A DNA stretch of 43,975 bases from the NCBI GenBank assembly GCA_036504975.1, contig DASXUF010000122.1, forward strand, positions 1 to 43,975, given 5' to 3'. Both the position numbers and the translations under genes were made by a program. The notes beneath the pieces were generated by a model. That model had not been told where the DNA came from and searched no databases. It saw only the letters and a list, made by a program, of their open reading frames with translations. This stretch comes from Candidatus Binatia bacterium (GTDB lineage: Bacteria; Desulfobacterota; Binatia; UBA9968). How positions within the stretch are numbered: position 1 is the stretch's first letter; the number at the start of each line of letters is the position of its first letter. Below are positions 41,556 to 43,975 of this stretch, piece by piece.

Positions 41556-42598
41556 ATGTCCGACCTTTCGCTCGAAGCTTTGGCACAGACGTTTCAACGG
41601 TTCGCGCGTGAAGAGGTTCGCGACGCTTCGCCGCTTTATGAAAAGCTGTCTTTATCTATCGCAGAAGATCCGGAGATATTGGCGCTGGCGGCCCATGCGC
41701 GAAACGGCGAGAGGATTCCAAATCTTTTTTTTGCCGCCGTTCAATTTCTTTTGCTGAACGGAATCAAACATCCGGTTTCGGTGTTTTTTGAGATCGCTTG
41801 TGGCCCTTCGGCCTCGGTTGAAGATCCCTACCCTGAGTTCCGCTCTTTTGTCTCGAATACGACGAGGAAATTCGCGGGCTGATCGCGGTCGGACTGGTAC
41901 AAACCAACGAGGTCAGCCGCCGCGCTTTTTTGGCGCCTGCTTTCGTTTTTATCTCGCGTCAAGGACAAGGCCATCCGCTTTATCTCGTCGAGATCGGCGC
42001 CAGCGCCGGACTGAACCTTTTGTGGGACCGTTACGGCTACATATATGGAGACATCCACCGGGGCGGCGATTTAAATTCGCCGGTACAAATCAGATGTGCT
42101 CTGAGAGACAGCAGGCCGCCGCCGATTCCGGAAATATTTCCGGAAGTCGCCGGCCGCATCGGATTAGATCGCGTGCCGATCGAGACGAGCGATCCGGATG
42201 CGATTTTATGGCTACAGGCGTTGGTTTGGCCGGAGCAAGTCGAGCGGGCTGAGTTGCTGAAACGCGCGATTCAAATCGCCCGGCAAAATCCGGTCAAACT
42301 TATTGCGGGAGACGCGGCTGAGACGCTTCCTGCGGTTTTGGCGGCAGTTCCCAAAGACAACACGTTGTGCATCTTTCGAACTTTCACGCCGCTTGCGCCG
42401 CAATCCCGCGAGCGGATTGCCGAGATGTGCGCTCAATACGGCGCCCGGCGGGATTTGTTTCTGCTCTCGACGACGGGCGGCCGCAGTATCGATTCCGAGC
42501 TTCAACTGGTCTCATTTATCAATGGGGTGAGAACGGGGCGAATTCTTGCCCGTTGCCACAATCACGGCCAGTGGCTGGAGTGGCTGGATGTGAGCTGA
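41556..42598 (+). pseudogene. DUF2332-family protein, frameshifted
   Basis: The first frame (41556-41882) reads DLSLEALAQTFQRFAREEVR, SPLYEKLSLSIAEDPEIL and NLFFAAVQFLLLNGIKHPVS, then fails. The second (to 42598) continues as CLEYDEEIRGLIAVGLVQTN, YLVEIGASAGLNLLWDRYGY and LCIFRTFTPLAPQSRE. Together they match DUF2332 end to end, a family with a Rossmann-like EVGASAGLN motif recalling methyltransferases. One missing T in the run at 41846-41849 restores the frame. This may be a recent mutation or a homopolymer error in the assembly. Function of the family is unknown. Confidence 0.75.
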
Positions 42599-42673
42599 GA
42601 CCGACAGGGAACGCGACCTTTTTCGACACGGTCGTTTCAGTTATATTCTAACGGCATCCGGAGTCTCTAGATC

Positions 42674-43975
42674 ATGGAAGCGGCGCTCAGAAAGACGCTG
42701 ATAGAAAGCCTTGCCGAGCTTGTCGGAGCCGAGCACGTTCTTACGGACCCGGCGCGTCTGGACGAATTTTCCTGGGACGCGCTGAGCGAAGGGCGGCTCC
42801 ATCCTCAGAAGAAACCTGCCACAACTTTGCCTCTCTGCATCGTCTTGCCCGATTCCACGGCGGAGGTGCGGCGAATCGTCATGCTCGCCGATAAAGAAAA
42901 GACGCCCATCATCCCTTACGGCGGCGGCTCCGGCCTCATGGGCGGAGCGCTGTCGGTGCGCCCGGCGGTCGTGCTCGACCTAAGAAGAATGAATGAAATT
43001 CTCGACATCGACGTCGAGGCGCTTTCCGCGCGAGTAGAAGCCGGTGCCGTTCTCGAATCGGTGGAGCAAAAGCTGAACGAGCAGGGCTGCATTCTTGGCC
43101 ACGATCCATGGACCTTGCCCGTGGCTACCATCGGCGGTGCGATTTCCACCAATAGCATAGGCTATCGCGGCGGAAAATACGGCTCGATGGGAGACCAGGT
43201 TTTGGGGTTGGAAGCGGTTTTGGCGAACGGTGAGGTCTTGACGACGCGCGCCGTGCCGAAATCTTCCGCCGGAATCGATCTTAAATCGCTCTTCATCGGC
43301 GGCGAAGGATGCTTCGGCATCGTGACCGAAGCGACGATCCGAATTTTTCCCCGGCCGGAGAAGCGATCTCTGCACGCGCTCGGTTTCGCGTCGTTCGAGC
43401 AGGGATATGGCGCCATCCAAAAATTCTTCGCGCGCGGTCTGGAGCCGGCGATGGTCGATTTCGGCGACAATGAAGAAAAGTATCAAGGCCTCGCACTCCT
43501 CTATCTGGCTTTCGAAGGCGTCAAAGAAGTCGTCGAGGCGGAGGAGAAAATTGTTCTGGCGATCTGCGAGCTGGCAGGCGCGCGACGGCTGCCCCAACGA
43601 CAGGCGGAAGAGTTTTGGAGCGAGCGGCATACGATTGCGCGGCGATTTATGGAGAACCGTCGGCAGCGGCGAGAGCGCGGTCGTGACGGCGTTTATCGCG
43701 ACTGGATTCACGTCGCACTGCCCGCCTCCAATGTTTTGCCGTTTAGAAAGGCGGCGATGGAGATCGTCGCCAAGCGCGGGGTTCACCTGCAGGAGAGCGG
43801 TTTATGGATTCGGCCGGAGCTTTTCTCAATGCCGCTCCGAATCGAAGACGACGGCACGAATCGGGCGCAGCTCGCGCTGGAAGAGACCGTCGAAGAGCTG
43901 CTTCGTCTGGTTCAAAAAATGGGCGGATCGATGGAATACACGCACGGCGTCGGCGTGAAGCTCGCGCCGCTCATG
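42674..43975 (+). CDS. FAD-linked oxidase (GlcD/AGPS-like), 3' end outside window
   Basis: At least 434 residues of a PCMH-type flavoenzyme; the gene continues past the window edge with no stop reached. PIIPYGGGSGLMGGALS is the pyrophosphate loop for FAD. TIGGAISTNSIGYRGGKYGS and GDQVLGLEAVLANGEVLTTR continue the FAD domain, with GGEGCFGIVTEATIRIFPRPE at its end. SMEYTHGVGVKLAPLM near the edge is the cap-domain HG motif. Relatives are glycolate oxidase GlcD, D-lactate dehydrogenase and alkylglycerone-phosphate synthase. The HG-V-G spacing and the RRE-rich insert slightly favour the latter group, but substrate is open. Confidence 0.87.
   Translation, partial: MEAALRKTLIESLAELVGAEHVLTDPARLDEFSWDALSEGRLHPQKKPATTLPLCIVLPDSTAEVRRIVMLADKEKTPIIPYGGGSGLMGGALSVRPAVVLDLRRMNEILDIDVEALSARVEAGAVLESVEQKLNEQGCILGHDPWTLPVATIGGAISTNSIGYRGGKYGSMGDQVLGLEAVLANGEVLTTRAVPKSSAGIDLKSLFIGGEGCFGIVTEATIRIFPRPEKRSLHALGFASFEQGYGAIQKFFARGLEPAMVDFGDNEEKYQGLALLYLAFEGVKEVVEAEEKIVLAICELAGARRLPQRQAEEFWSERHTIARRFMENRRQRRERGRDGVYRDWIHVALPASNVLPFRKAAMEIVAKRGVHLQESGLWIRPELFSMPLRIEDDGTNRAQLALEETVEELLRLVQKMGGSMEYTHGVGVKLAPLM

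Noticed and set aside
42599-42673. Possible hairpin CGACC...GGTCG with TTT before the FAD oxidase gene.
   Set aside because: Only five base pairs with a large T-rich loop, too weak to call a terminator.
1-43975. CRISPR arrays, tRNA or rRNA genes, phage or conjugation genes.
   Set aside because: No regularly spaced direct repeats, no cloverleaf sequence and no such protein families were seen on either strand.

Overview
The window is a GC-rich bacterial chromosome segment with dense coding on both strands, frequent 4-base ATGA overlaps and GTG starts. No rRNA, tRNA or other lineage marker is present, so the host cannot be named. Several orphan periplasmic solute-binding proteins, a TctC-type binding protein, cupin and amidohydrolase genes, a homospermidine pathway and a bacterial topoisomerase VI suggest an uncultured soil or sediment bacterium. 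Lineages such as the former Deltaproteobacteria/Binatota, Rokubacteria or Tectomicrobia would fit, but this is inference with low confidence.

Layout. 0-5.5 kb: NMT1-type solute-binding protein, MFS transporter, small GGQ release-factor protein, SAM methyltransferase and a TrzN/SsnA-type amidohydrolase. 5.6-6.3 kb: two tandem small membrane-anchored proteins of unknown function. 6.4-9.05 kb: overlapping homospermidine synthase and ornithine/diaminopimelate-type decarboxylase genes, which together make homospermidine from ornithine. 9.2-9.9 kb: a MazEF-like toxin-antitoxin pair. 10-15.5 kb: a worn accessory region with a leaderless binding protein, a broken leader fragment, three palindromic repeat elements, a heme-oxygenase-fold protein, an IS1380-family element, a 3' remnant of a second decarboxylase and a TctC protein. 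15.7-18.8 kb: overlapping top6B-top6A genes encoding a complete topoisomerase VI. 18.9-22.7 kb: a frameshifted SGNH hydrolase, a cupin, an amidohydrolase-2 enzyme and a bicupin.

22.9-35.3 kb is a surface-glycan locus. It has an ABC-2 permease and a Wzt-like ATPase with a C-terminal glycan-binding domain, five GT2 glycosyltransferases around them, and a 1215-residue protein joining a GT2, a NodS-like methyltransferase and a NodB-like deacetylase. A weakly conserved module of about 60-70 residues, which I do not recognise, appears five times in four consecutive genes here. One of these GT2 proteins has lost its DDD metal motif. This is the most interesting part of the window.

35.3-44 kb: a cytochrome c tail remnant, a YgaP-like rhodanese, a beta-propeller protein, an MFS tail remnant, a gentisate-dioxygenase-like bicupin, another NMT1-type binding protein overlapping a second copy of the bicupin family, an alpha/beta hydrolase, a frameshifted DUF2332 gene and an FAD-linked oxidase cut by the window edge. 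The cupins, amidohydrolases, FAD oxidase and orphan binding proteins suggest scavenging and oxidation of small organic or aromatic compounds. Substrates cannot be read from the sequence.
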